From contig CALOAD010000019.1 in NCBI GenBank assembly GCA_942491415.1, forward strand, positions 1 through 7,750: a DNA stretch of 7,750 nt, given 5' to 3'. The position numbers and the translations under genes are program-made. This DNA is from CALOAD01 sp942491415. GTDB lineage: Bacteria; Cyanobacteriota; Vampirovibrionia; Gastranaerophilales; CALOAD01. Below the pieces are notes generated by a model. The model was not told the DNA's origin, did not search any database, and saw only the letters and a list, made by a program, of their open reading frames with translations. Shown here piece after piece: positions 1 to 4,769 of the stretch (the first letter of the stretch is position 1; each line of letters begins with the position of its first letter).

Positions 1-1
1 T

Positions 2-313
2 AAAAAACAAGAAAACGAACTAGCCGAATTATTAGATTATAAGCTTAATAGGAGCAACATTTTTAAACGTGCACATTATTTAGTTAAAAATGAATTTATG
101 TCTTTTTCGGACGCTTTAACACAATGCTGGGCGGAATATAGAGCTTACAAAGTAAGTGTAAAAAATGACATTGAAAGGTTAAAAAAGCTTATAATAAGCA
201 GGTATGAAGTAAAGCAAAAGCCTATTAATCCAGATTTGGAATTATTAGCGGCTGCAAAGTTAAACAAAAATTTCAATCCTAACAAAAGGGAAAGCATAAC
301 CACATATTTATAA
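2..313 (+). CDS. Small phage protein, 5' end outside the window
   Basis: The frame is open from base 2, with 32 codons before the first ATG at 98, so the gene very probably begins upstream of the window and 103 residues are visible. The segment around FKRAHYLVKNEF-MSFSDALTQCW (visible residues about 21-43) resembles a motif seen in many small phage proteins, of the type 'A-h-x-L-x-K-x-x-x-SFSEAL-x-x-AW', which is why the upstream codons are taken as coding. The rest is lysine-rich and probably helical. The stop is 5 bases before the next gene, consistent with one operon. Function is unknown; the motif resemblance is from memory. Confidence 0.7.
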   Translation, partial: KKQENELAELLDYKLNRSNIFKRAHYLVKNEFMSFSDALTQCWAEYRAYKVSVKNDIERLKKLIISRYEVKQKPINPDLELLAAAKLNKNFNPNKRESITTYL

Positions 314-318
314 GAATT

Positions 319-549
319 ATGATTAAAAAAGCAATCAAAGATTATGCAATGAAGCATAATATAAGCGAAACAAAGGCAAAGGGCATATTATCAAAAGAGT
401 TATTCTACGATAAACCTGAATACATGAGACCTCAGTATATGAAAATATTAATAGACAAGCGTAAATCAATACGCATTGATCAGATTATTGTCATATGCGA
501 TACATTAGGAATAAGCCCAAGTGAATTACTTAATTATAATAAGTTATGA
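319..549 (+). CDS. Small HTH (Cro/XRE-like) DNA-binding protein
   Basis: This 76-residue protein is a probable transcription regulator. Residues about 45-72 (IDKRKSIRIDQIIVICDTLG then ISPSELL) fit the second half of an XRE/Cro helix-turn-helix domain: a recognition helix, a helix of the type 'hxxIsxxLGIS', then 'pxEL'. The N-terminal 30 residues are helical and lysine-rich but do not give a clean first half of the fold, so the family call is moderate. The start context is GAATTATG, the pattern shared by many genes here. The TGA stop overlaps the ATG of the next small gene (ATGA), indicating translational coupling. It could alternatively be an excisionase-like or Cro-like protein. Confidence 0.6.
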   Translation: MIKKAIKDYAMKHNISETKAKGILSKELFYDKPEYMRPQYMKILIDKRKSIRIDQIIVICDTLGISPSELLNYNKL

Positions 550-629
550 TACATATAATACATTTTACATTTATGATATTAGTAGGAGCAGCTATGTTAT
601 ACTACAGTTATAAAAAATCAAAACTATGA
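546..629 (+). CDS. 27-residue single-pass membrane peptide
   Basis: This is a very short gene reading MIHIIHFTFMILVGAAMLYY and then SYKKSKL. Its start ATG shares ATGA with the stop of the preceding HTH gene, and its own stop TGA shares ATGA with the start of the following gene. Two ATGA junctions exactly spanning the gap make real translation likely. The sequence is a hydrophobic helix of about 20 residues followed by a basic tail (YKKSK), which by the positive-inside rule predicts N-out/C-in topology. The function is unknown; small one-helix proteins in phages include holin-like, superinfection-exclusion and lysis-accessory proteins, but nothing here decides between them. Confidence 0.6.
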   Translation: MIHIIHFTFMILVGAAMLYYSYKKSKL

Positions 630-892
630 TTATATTTCCCGCTATACTTGGAGCAATGCGAAGCAGAAAAGATAAAACCTTTGCTTTGACATTTGAAACG
701 AACGAGCTTACACCAGATGTAAGTAGTCAATTAATGGGTGCAATGAATGAATTTGGGTATGTCGCTTTTAAAGCTGAATCATTTAAAACAGAGGATAAAG
801 AACTGTTAGAAAGTTTGAAAGCCGATACCTTAGTAGATAGCATCGCAAAGACACCAAGCCAGCAATATATTGTCAATACCGTAATCGGGTAG
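626..892 (+). CDS. Conserved phage protein of unknown function, probably 3'-truncated
   Basis: This 88-residue frame begins with a beta-rich stretch, IIFPAILGAMRSRKDKTFAL, followed by TFETNELTPD. It resembles a family of small Bacteroidota phage proteins that start 'G-x-L-x-S-I-x-x-RKD-x-T-x-x-LTFET-x-E-x-x-P' and contain 'K-x-PSQRLR-x-V-L'. Here 'AKTPSQ' (residues 74-79) is present, but the expected 'RLR' continuation is replaced by QYIVNTVIG and a stop. That break coincides with the point where the opposing terminase fragment also loses its family-like sequence, so both appear truncated at one junction. The ATG at 626 is preferred over the internal ATG at 656 because it is ATGA-coupled and keeps the first beta strand. 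The family assignment is from memory. Confidence 0.6.
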   Translation: MIIFPAILGAMRSRKDKTFALTFETNELTPDVSSQLMGAMNEFGYVAFKAESFKTEDKELLESLKADTLVDSIAKTPSQQYIVNTVIG

Positions 893-1111
893 CCTACGTT
901 TAAAATCCTCGTATAAAGTTGTTTTAAACCCGTTGTATGTTTCTTTGATTATGTTTATCGTTATGCCTGTTTGAATAGTTGAGGTGTACCAGATCAAGAA
1001 GTCTATTATTGACCATGTTTTCCCACTTCGTGAGCTGCCCTCAAGCACAATACCTCGATAGTTATTATAATTGTGTGCTAAGTGAGTTAAGTTAGGATTT
1101 ACTTTTCTCAT
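830..1111 (-). pseudogene. terL: Terminase large subunit, N-terminal fragment only
   Basis: Large terminase subunits are the ATP-driven DNA-packaging motors and nucleases of tailed phages, usually about 400-600 residues. This frame gives only 93 residues. It contains a clear Walker A motif, GSSRSGKT at residues 25-32, in the usual context 'hhhEGSSRSGKTWSIIDFL', and then the family-like stretch YNGFKTTLYEDFKRRLPDYG. The remaining ATPase motor (Walker B, motif III) and the C-terminal RNase H-like nuclease are absent. The sequence after about residue 80 (ILLAWCLCDAIY) is just the antisense of the rightward gene. The ATG at 1111 is preferred to the TTG at 1114. The start overlaps the end of the small-subunit gene, the usual terS-terL order. 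It cannot package DNA as it stands. Confidence 0.8.
860..880. other. Apparent rearrangement junction between two convergent truncated genes
   Basis: Rightward, the conserved phage protein keeps family-like sequence up to TPSQ (codons ending near 868). Leftward, the terminase keeps family-like sequence down to DYGIDN (codons near 870-887). The two frames overlap across 830-892, but each has a plausible sequence only on its own side of about 860-880. This pattern fits a deletion, an inversion end or an assembly join, rather than two naturally overlapping genes. The exact base cannot be fixed without homologues. Confidence 0.5.
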
Positions 1112-1541
1112 CAAAATCGGGAAATAGTTCTGCTATGGTTTTTCGTTTATCTTGAATCTCATTTGAAGTATGATCTTTTAGTCCTAAGTCCCTTGCTATA
1201 ATATTAGCATTGAATATATTAACACTTGCACCTTCAAACTTATTTGCATACATTATGTTGCGTATGCGTGATATGATACCCCCAAATTCACTATACCTTC
1301 CCTCTCTATTCTGTCTATAATCTTCTAAATCCGATATAATATCTTGATCGAATACCCACGTATCAAATCGTGCCCAAGTTAGCGGTCTTTGTTTCTCTAA
1401 GTCTATTATTTCCCCTGTTTTATTGTGTACTACTTTTTCAATAATCGGGTTTGCTTCAATCCATTTAAGAAACTTAAGAAATAATTTCCAAAGCTCTTCT
1501 GGTGTTTCTATGTTTTTTGGTCTGCCTACTTTATTACTCAT
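1092..1541 (-). CDS. terS: Terminase small subunit (Gp3-like DNA-packaging protein)
   Basis: The small terminase subunit recognises phage DNA and delivers it to the large subunit for packaging. The 149-residue product opens with GRPKNIETPEELWKLFLKFL (residues 6-25), a helical start typical of Gp3-type packaging proteins. It has 'RPLTWARFD' at 52-60, the usual HTH-associated 'RPLT' segment, and EGASVNIFNANIIARDLGL at 103-121, matching the 'EGA-x-x-x-FN-x-x-I-x-A-R-x-LGL' signature. Length is normal for the family. The upstream leftward gene overlaps its start by 8 bases, and its end overlaps the terminase large start, so the three form one leftward operon. The gene looks intact even though its partner is truncated. 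Confidence 0.85.
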   Translation of the reverse strand: MSNKVGRPKNIETPEELWKLFLKFLKWIEANPIIEKVVHNKTGEIIDLEKQRPLTWARFDTWVFDQDIISDLEDYRQNREGRYSEFGGIISRIRNIMYANKFEGASVNIFNANIIARDLGLKDHTSNEIQDKRKTIAELFPDFDEKSKS

Positions 1542-1857
1542 ACAATTTAGGTCTTTGTGTTGTTAACTTAACTAATATAGTATTTGTTTTTGTAGTGTCT
1601 AGCTTTTCAAGTGTATAATCGAGTGTTCTATCTATTGTGGTAGTCGTTCCGTTGTAATATGTTATTATAGCTCCTGTATTGTCTTTCAATGTTTCAATGT
1701 CTTCTAAGCCATATATTAAGAATTCAAGTTCATATTCGAAATATGCCTTTCTATTTACAATTTTAGAGTTGATTTTTATGTTTGGTTTTTGATTATTATC
1801 AACATTGTAACTAATTCCTGTAAAGCTTATTGTATTTACTCCTGATTGTTCAAACAT
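1534..1857 (-). CDS. Hypothetical protein, first gene of the leftward terminase operon
   Basis: This is a 107-residue protein I do not recognise. The sequence is mostly beta-like: alternating polar and hydrophobic residues, a threonine-rich turn (YYNGTTTTIDRT at 67-78) and an acidic loop (LEDIETLKDN at 51-60). No membrane segment or signal peptide is visible. Its last bases overlap the start of the terminase small subunit by 8 bases, so the two are translated together. It is the first gene after the divergent control region. Position just before the terminases would suit a small late or structural protein, but that is inference. Confidence 0.65.
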   Translation of the reverse strand: MFEQSGVNTISFTGISYNVDNNQKPNIKINSKIVNRKAYFEYELEFLIYGLEDIETLKDNTGAIITYYNGTTTTIDRTLDYTLEKLDTTKTNTILVKLTTQRPKLYE

Positions 1858-1869
1858 GTTTTAAAACAT
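1856..1869. repeat. 14-bp perfect palindrome ATGTTTTAAAACAT, copy 1
   Basis: ATGTTTTAAAACAT is a perfect palindrome lying across the start of the leftward hypothetical gene (its first ATG ends at 1855). The identical 14-mer occurs again at 3326-3339. Its position just in front of the terminase operon would suit an operator for a dimeric HTH protein encoded nearby. A 14-base AT-rich repeat could arise by chance in a window this size, so the regulatory reading is weak. Confidence 0.35.
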
Positions 1870-1892
1870 TATGTATATTAATGTTAATTGTG

Positions 1893-1900
1893 TATATTTG
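1893..1900 (+). promoter_or_regulatory. Bacteroidota-type -7 element TATATTTG for the methyltransferase gene
   Basis: TATATTTG matches the TAnnTTTG -7 consensus of the Bacteroidota primary sigma factor. It ends 29 bases before the methyltransferase ATG at 1930, giving a leader of roughly 20-25 bases. No good TTG -33 element is visible about 20 bases upstream (near 1870), so the promoter may be weak or activator-dependent. Confidence 0.5.
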
Positions 1901-1915
1901 CCTAACACTTAACTA

Positions 1916-1946
1916 CAAATATAGCAATTATGATTGAATTACACAA
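1916..1946 (-). promoter_or_regulatory. Leftward promoter for the terminase operon (TTG - 20 bp - TATATTTG)
   Basis: On the minus strand, TATATTTG occupies 1923-1916, and a TTG -33 element lies at 1946-1944, 20 bases upstream, close to the usual Bacteroidota spacing. It points toward the leftward hypothetical-terS-terL genes, with an expected start near 1909 and a leader of about 50 bases. The -33 element lies inside the first codons of the methyltransferase gene, so the two divergent transcription units would compete. Confidence 0.5.
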
Positions 1947-2562
1947 TATTGATTGTATGGAATACATGAAGGGCTGCACAGATAATGAGTTTGACTTGGC
2001 AATAGTTGACCCGCCTTATGGGATTAATGCTGAACAAGGAACAAACAGAGCAAGTAGAAAACAATTTGCGGATAAAAAATATGGCTGGGATAACCAATCT
2101 CCAAAACATGAATATTATACAGAGCTTTTTAGAATAAGCAAAAATCAAATTATATGGGGAGCAAATCATTTTATTGAAGATATCCCAATGGCAAATAGTA
2201 AACATTGGATAATTTGGGATAAGCAAAATCCCGACAGATGTTTTGCAGATTGCGAGATGGCTTGGTGTTCAAATATGGATAATGCAAGAATATTTAATAT
2301 TAAAAGGGTTCAAGAATTAAATAAACAAGATGGGGGTAAAATACACCCAACACAAAAACCAGTTAAATTATATGAGTGGCTTTTAATGAAATACGCTAAA
2401 CAAGGCGATAAAATACTGGACACGCATTTAGGAAGTGGAAGTATTGCGATTGCTTGCCACGATTTAGGGTTTGATTTGGTAGGTTGTGAGCTTGATAAAG
2501 ACTATTTTGATGCAGCAACAAAAAGACTTAACACACATAAATTACAATTAAAACTTTTTTAA
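1930..2562 (+). CDS. Orphan DNA methyltransferase (N6-adenine / N4-cytosine, beta-class order)
   Basis: This 210-residue enzyme is predicted to transfer a methyl group from S-adenosylmethionine to the exocyclic amine of adenine or cytosine in DNA. The catalytic motif IV is DPPYG at residues 27-31. HPTQKP follows at 139-144, and the SAM-binding motif I is DTHLGSGS at 164-171, where DxFxGSGT is usual, followed by VGCELDKDYF. Motif IV before motif I is the beta-class order (N6_N4_Mtase family). The short length is typical of phage-borne enzymes. No restriction endonuclease is adjacent, so it is probably an orphan that protects phage DNA from host restriction or marks it. The start is CAATTATG, and the next gene begins one base after the stop. 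Confidence 0.9.
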   Translation: MIELHNIDCMEYMKGCTDNEFDLAIVDPPYGINAEQGTNRASRKQFADKKYGWDNQSPKHEYYTELFRISKNQIIWGANHFIEDIPMANSKHWIIWDKQNPDRCFADCEMAWCSNMDNARIFNIKRVQELNKQDGGKIHPTQKPVKLYEWLLMKYAKQGDKILDTHLGSGSIAIACHDLGFDLVGCELDKDYFDAATKRLNTHKLQLKLF

Positions 2563-2563
2563 T

Positions 2564-2947
2564 GTGAAACAATTAAACAAACAATTACGGGATGAGCTTC
2601 TTACTTACTCTTCAAAAGAGATAGTAAAGAAGTCCGGTATGTATGCGTCTATTATTAGCATGTGGCGGCATGGCGAAGATTTAAAGACTATTAGTTCATT
2701 GAACAGATTAGCAGGTGTATTAGGTAAAAAGATACATTTAGACGGCATTAGTGAGGATATTGAGTTGCGTATGCTTAGCACTCTTTTATTCGAGATGCAA
2801 AACTATAGCACCTACAATCTTTCGTTGATGACTGGCTTTCATGCGAATACATTTTTTAATATGCGACTTGGTAAAGTGCCACATCTTACCACTATGTTGA
2901 TAATTGCTGATCGGTTAGGTGTTGACTTTTATTTCGAAATAAAATGA
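2564..2947 (+). CDS. Tandem double-HTH DNA-binding protein
   Basis: This 127-residue protein seems to contain two copies of an XRE-like helix-turn-helix in one chain. Repeat 1 (about 17-58) has EIVKKSGMYASIISMWRHGE then SLNRLAGVLG. Repeat 2 (about 83-126) has LSLMTGFHANTFFNMRLGKV then MLIIADRLG. SG/TG, RHG/RLG and the LG of the final helix align at an offset of 65-66 residues. A covalent pair could bind a DNA site as a pseudo-dimer. The start is GTG at 2564: the ATG one step earlier is followed at once by TGA, and no other start keeps repeat 1. It begins right after the methyltransferase stop and ends in an ATGA overlap with the next gene. Its target is unknown; control of the methyltransferase unit is plausible. 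Confidence 0.7.
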   Translation: MKQLNKQLRDELLTYSSKEIVKKSGMYASIISMWRHGEDLKTISSLNRLAGVLGKKIHLDGISEDIELRMLSTLLFEMQNYSTYNLSLMTGFHANTFFNMRLGKVPHLTTMLIIADRLGVDFYFEIK

Positions 2948-3345
2948 AGCGATTAAGCGAGAATTTATATTTAACAAGTGAAGGTTTGATTTTTAACAGT
3001 AAGAAACAAACTTTAAAAGAGATGCCTAATTTTTTGATAGGAATAACAACTAAGGGTCATAATCTTTGGTTTGATAGCTACGAAACTTTTTTAAAGCAGT
3101 CTGAGGGTGTCGAGGGTGTATTTCCTGTTTTTGTAGAAAAGATATTTAATAGGGGTAAAACTACTTATGCTAAATGTTTGGATAATAATTTTATTGCTAT
3201 AGGGTCAAGACCTGTAAAAAACAATTGGATAAAGTATAATTATAGTTTTGAGGCAGGCAAAGCAAATTTAATATTTGCCAGAAAAGATGAGAATTATGAT
3301 AAAGGCATTATGATAAAAGGGGTGCATGTTTTAAAACATACTTAA
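2944..3345 (+). CDS. Hypothetical protein, coupled to the tandem-HTH gene
   Basis: I do not recognise this 133-residue protein. Its ATG shares ATGA with the stop of the tandem-HTH gene, so it is probably translated with it. The sequence is a mixed alpha/beta soluble protein rich in Lys, Asn, Phe and Tyr. A predicted beta hairpin near the N-terminus (NLYLTSEGLIFNSKKQTLKE at 7-26) and several basic/aromatic segments (KNNWIKYNYSF at 92-102) could suit nucleic-acid contact, but this is speculation. No membrane segment, metal-binding cluster or nuclease motif is evident. It is the last gene of the methyltransferase unit before a 58-base gap. Confidence 0.65.
   Translation: MKRLSENLYLTSEGLIFNSKKQTLKEMPNFLIGITTKGHNLWFDSYETFLKQSEGVEGVFPVFVEKIFNRGKTTYAKCLDNNFIAIGSRPVKNNWIKYNYSFEAGKANLIFARKDENYDKGIMIKGVHVLKHT
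3326..3339. repeat. 14-bp perfect palindrome ATGTTTTAAAACAT, copy 2
   Basis: This is identical to the palindrome at 1856-1869. It overlaps the last codons of the unknown 133-residue gene and lies 64 bases before the next start, so it could be an operator for the 3404 gene. It may equally be chance, since its sequence is partly fixed by the codons for V-L-K-H. Confidence 0.3.
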
Positions 3346-3372
3346 ATGTTTTCAGGTACAATTTATTATAAG

Positions 3373-3393
3373 TAATTTTATTATATAATTAAT
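3373..3393. promoter_or_regulatory. AT-rich upstream element, copy 1 (TAATTTTATTATATAATTAAT)
   Basis: This 21-base element lies 10 bases before the ATG at 3404 and recurs at 3635-3655 with one mismatch. It contains the palindromic core ATTATATAAT and flanking TAATT/AATTA inverted halves. It sits in the only sizeable gap upstream of this gene, so a promoter or operator role is likely, though no TAnnTTTG is present. All its bases are A or T, which lowers its significance. Confidence 0.35.
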
Positions 3394-3403
3394 AATAGAA
3401 AAA

Positions 3404-3616
3404 ATGAACGTATTAAACAAAATTAAATTAGAAGATGACGACACATTAACTATACATGGTGTTGTAGCTATGTTGCCAACCGAAGAGCAAATTGATAAAC
3501 TTGCTGAAAATTGGTGTGATAATCGTGCTGAATCTTGGAACGCACAAAACTATGCATACATTGAAGGGATGAATGCTATTGTAGATGCCCTAAAAGAACT
3601 TACTAAAGGCGATTAG
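3404..3616 (+). CDS. Small hypothetical phage protein
   Basis: This is a 70-residue acidic protein I do not recognise. After a short beta-like N-terminus it appears largely helical, with a Trp/Asn-rich middle (ENWCDNRAESWNAQNYAY at 35-52) and a C-terminal helix NAIVDALKEL. Lone small acidic proteins of this sort are common in phage early regions. It stands alone, with AT-rich gaps of about 58-60 bases on each side carrying near-identical 21-base elements, suggesting its own transcription start. Confidence 0.6.
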   Translation: MNVLNKIKLEDDDTLTIHGVVAMLPTEEQIDKLAENWCDNRAESWNAQNYAYIEGMNAIVDALKELTKGD

Positions 3617-3634
3617 CTACAACATAAATATTAC

Positions 3635-3655
3635 TAATTTTATTATACAATTAAT
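3635..3655. promoter_or_regulatory. AT-rich upstream element, copy 2 (TAATTTTATTATACAATTAAT)
   Basis: This second copy differs from the one at 3373-3393 at a single base (C for T, which breaks the central palindrome). It lies 21 bases before the ATG at 3677. Two near-identical elements upstream of successive small genes suggest a shared promoter or regulator site, or a duplication. Confidence 0.35.
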
Positions 3656-3676
3656 TTTAACTTAAAAATTTGCATT

Positions 3677-3976
3677 ATGAAAAATTTAAAGCACACACAA
3701 GGAAACTGGGACTATTCAACAAGTTTAGGAGAAATAAGTATAACGGGTGTCTCAACCGATATTGCTTTAGTAAATACAGGAACAAGTATAAATTATGATG
3801 AAGCAAGGGCAAACGCAAAACTTATTGCTGCTGCTCCTGAGCTGTTAGAGTCATTAATTTCATTAAAAGAAAGACTTAACTACTTAATAAGTACTGGCAG
3901 AGTTGATATTAACAAAACAGAAACAATACGAGACATTAATATCGCTAATGATGCAATTAAAAAAGCAACCTCGTAG
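3677..3976 (+). CDS. Conserved small phage protein with ANAKLIAAAPELLE motif
   Basis: This 99-residue protein belongs to a widespread class of small phage proteins that begin 'HT-x-G-x-W' (here HTQGNW at 6-11) and carry 'ANA-R/K-LIAAAPELLE' (ANAKLIAAAPELLE at 45-58). The family is very common in tailed phages of many hosts, but as far as I know its function is not established. The C-terminal third is a probable helix/coiled coil (LISLKERLNYL onward). The start is GCATTATG, like the 4064 gene. The stop codon lies inside the first hairpin downstream, so translation and termination may interact. Confidence 0.8.
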   Translation: MKNLKHTQGNWDYSTSLGEISITGVSTDIALVNTGTSINYDEARANAKLIAAAPELLESLISLKERLNYLISTGRVDINKTETIRDINIANDAIKKATS

Positions 3977-3994
3977 TTTCGCAAATTCTGCGAG
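3970..3994 (+). other. Hairpin overlapping the stop codon of the 3677 gene
   Basis: CTCGTAG (3970-3976) can pair with CTGCGAG (3988-3994), a 7-bp stem with one G-U pair and an 11-base loop. The TAG stop codon is inside the left arm. It sits 5 bases before a second, terminator-like hairpin. It could be an mRNA 3' end stabiliser or a first part of a double terminator. Confidence 0.4.
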
Positions 3995-3999
3995 ATTCG

Positions 4000-4030
4000 C
4001 CCCGTCTCCTTAATCGGTTTCGGGGTTTTT
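4000..4030 (+). terminator. Probable intrinsic terminator
   Basis: CCCCG (4000-4004) pairs with CGGGG (4021-4025) and is followed at once by TTTTT (4026-4030). The loop of 16 bases is long and the T-run short, so it may be partial or leaky. This is the most GC-rich spot in an AT-rich stretch, as expected of a terminator. It separates the 3677 gene from the cluster starting at 4064, so some read-through is needed unless that cluster has its own promoter. Confidence 0.55.
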
Positions 4031-4063
4031 GGGTAAAAGAATATTAATTTAAAACATTGCATT

Positions 4064-4189
4064 ATGGAAACCATTTTAGAAAGCATTATCAAACTAGAGA
4101 AACAAAAAAGCGTAGTTAACAAGCACCGAGCAAATATCAATAATGTAATGATTGAGAAGCTTTGGAGCAAATTAAACAATAAGAACTAA
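4064..4189 (+). CDS. 41-residue hypothetical protein
   Basis: This is a short gene starting METILESIIKLEKQK and ending KLWSKLNNKN. The start context GCATTATG is shared with the 3677 gene. The final A of its TAA is the first base of the next start (TAATG), so the pair is translationally coupled. The peptide is basic, soluble and probably one or two amphipathic helices. No family is recognised. Support comes from the start context, the coupling and the lack of any other gene in this 125-base space. Confidence 0.55.
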   Translation: METILESIIKLEKQKSVVNKHRANINNVMIEKLWSKLNNKN

Positions 4190-4377
4190 TGAAATACTAC
4201 AACAGTAAACTACTATACATTAATAACGATTATGCAAGTATTCATATTGACATTATACCATTGCGCTATAGTTCTGTTATTGAGTATAGAAGATGCAAAT
4301 TAGAAGGTTATAAATACATATCAATTAAACTATTTGGATATGTATATTTTAGTATTAATTTTTATAAACAATTATGA
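4189..4377 (+). CDS. 62-residue Tyr/Ile-rich hypothetical protein
   Basis: This small basic protein is rich in Tyr, Ile and Lys (11 Tyr in 62 residues), with alternating hydrophobic/polar residues that suggest beta strands, e.g. KYISIKLFGYVYFSINFY at 42-59. No membrane helix is clear. It is joined to both neighbours by overlaps (TAATG at its start, ATGA at its end), which supports translation. The function is unknown. Confidence 0.55.
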   Translation: MKYYNSKLLYINNDYASIHIDIIPLRYSSVIEYRRCKLEGYKYISIKLFGYVYFSINFYKQL

Positions 4378-4769
4378 AAAATTTAGAGAAAAAAAAACAA
4401 CAGGTACTAAATGGAGAAATTAACGCTTTAGATTTTTATTGTGAGTGCAAAGAACTTGCAGAAATTTTAAAAGAAGTAATGGACGAGATACTTGAGGATG
4501 CGATATTGGAATATGAAAAGTATGGTAGTAAGTCAATAAATAAAAAAGGCTTTGAAATTAGCACAACACAATCTGGTAGATATGATTATAGTGTGTCGAA
4601 TGAATGGTGCAAGCTTAATGCAGCAACAAAAGAAATAGAGAAAAAGATGCAAGCAGCATACAATGCGGGTGGTTCTGTTATTAATGAAGGAACTGGTGAA
4701 ATTTTCACACCTGCAAGTTACAAGTCAAATAAAATGAGTTTAAAATTTAAAAAAATTAATTATGAGTAA
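4374..4769 (+). CDS. Conserved phage early protein upstream of the SSB-like gene
   Basis: This 131-residue protein has an N-terminal helical half with acidic segments (about 1-50). The C-terminal half reads SGRYDYSVSNEW (67-78), KLNAATKEIEKKMQAAY (80-96) and GTGEIFTPASYKSNKMSLKF (106-125). It resembles phage early proteins with a 'YDYS-x-x-x-x-W-x-x-L-x-x-x-x-K-x-x-E' core and a conserved end 'ETGE-x-x-x-PA-x-x-K'. These tend to sit beside recombination or ssDNA-binding genes, but their activity is not known to me. Its end overlaps the SSB-like start by 8 bases, so the two are very likely produced together and may act together. The start is CAATTATG. Confidence 0.65.
   Translation: MKNLEKKKQQVLNGEINALDFYCECKELAEILKEVMDEILEDAILEYEKYGSKSINKKGFEISTTQSGRYDYSVSNEWCKLNAATKEIEKKMQAAYNAGGSVINEGTGEIFTPASYKSNKMSLKFKKINYE

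Noticed and set aside
145..357. 70-codon leftward frame with a hydrophobic product
   Set aside because: It is antisense to two well-packed rightward genes; the hydrophobicity comes from reading Lys/Asn codons backwards.
1939..2226. 95-codon leftward open frame
   Set aside because: It is fully antisense to the methyltransferase, including its catalytic DPPYG region, and its Cys/Phe/Ile-rich product is typical of antisense reading in AT-rich DNA.
1930..3345. Restriction-modification system
   Set aside because: The two genes after the methyltransferase are a tandem-HTH protein and an unknown protein without any nuclease motif, so no restriction partner is supported.
3985..4030. tRNA-3'-end-like or attachment-site-like look (GATTCGCCCCGTCTCC)
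   Set aside because: No acceptor, D or anticodon arms can be drawn, and the sequence is better explained by two hairpins and a T-run.
3880..4179. 99-codon leftward open frame
   Set aside because: It lies antisense across the ANAKLIAAAPELLE gene, both hairpins and the 41-residue gene, with no homology-like features; it is a shadow of rightward coding.
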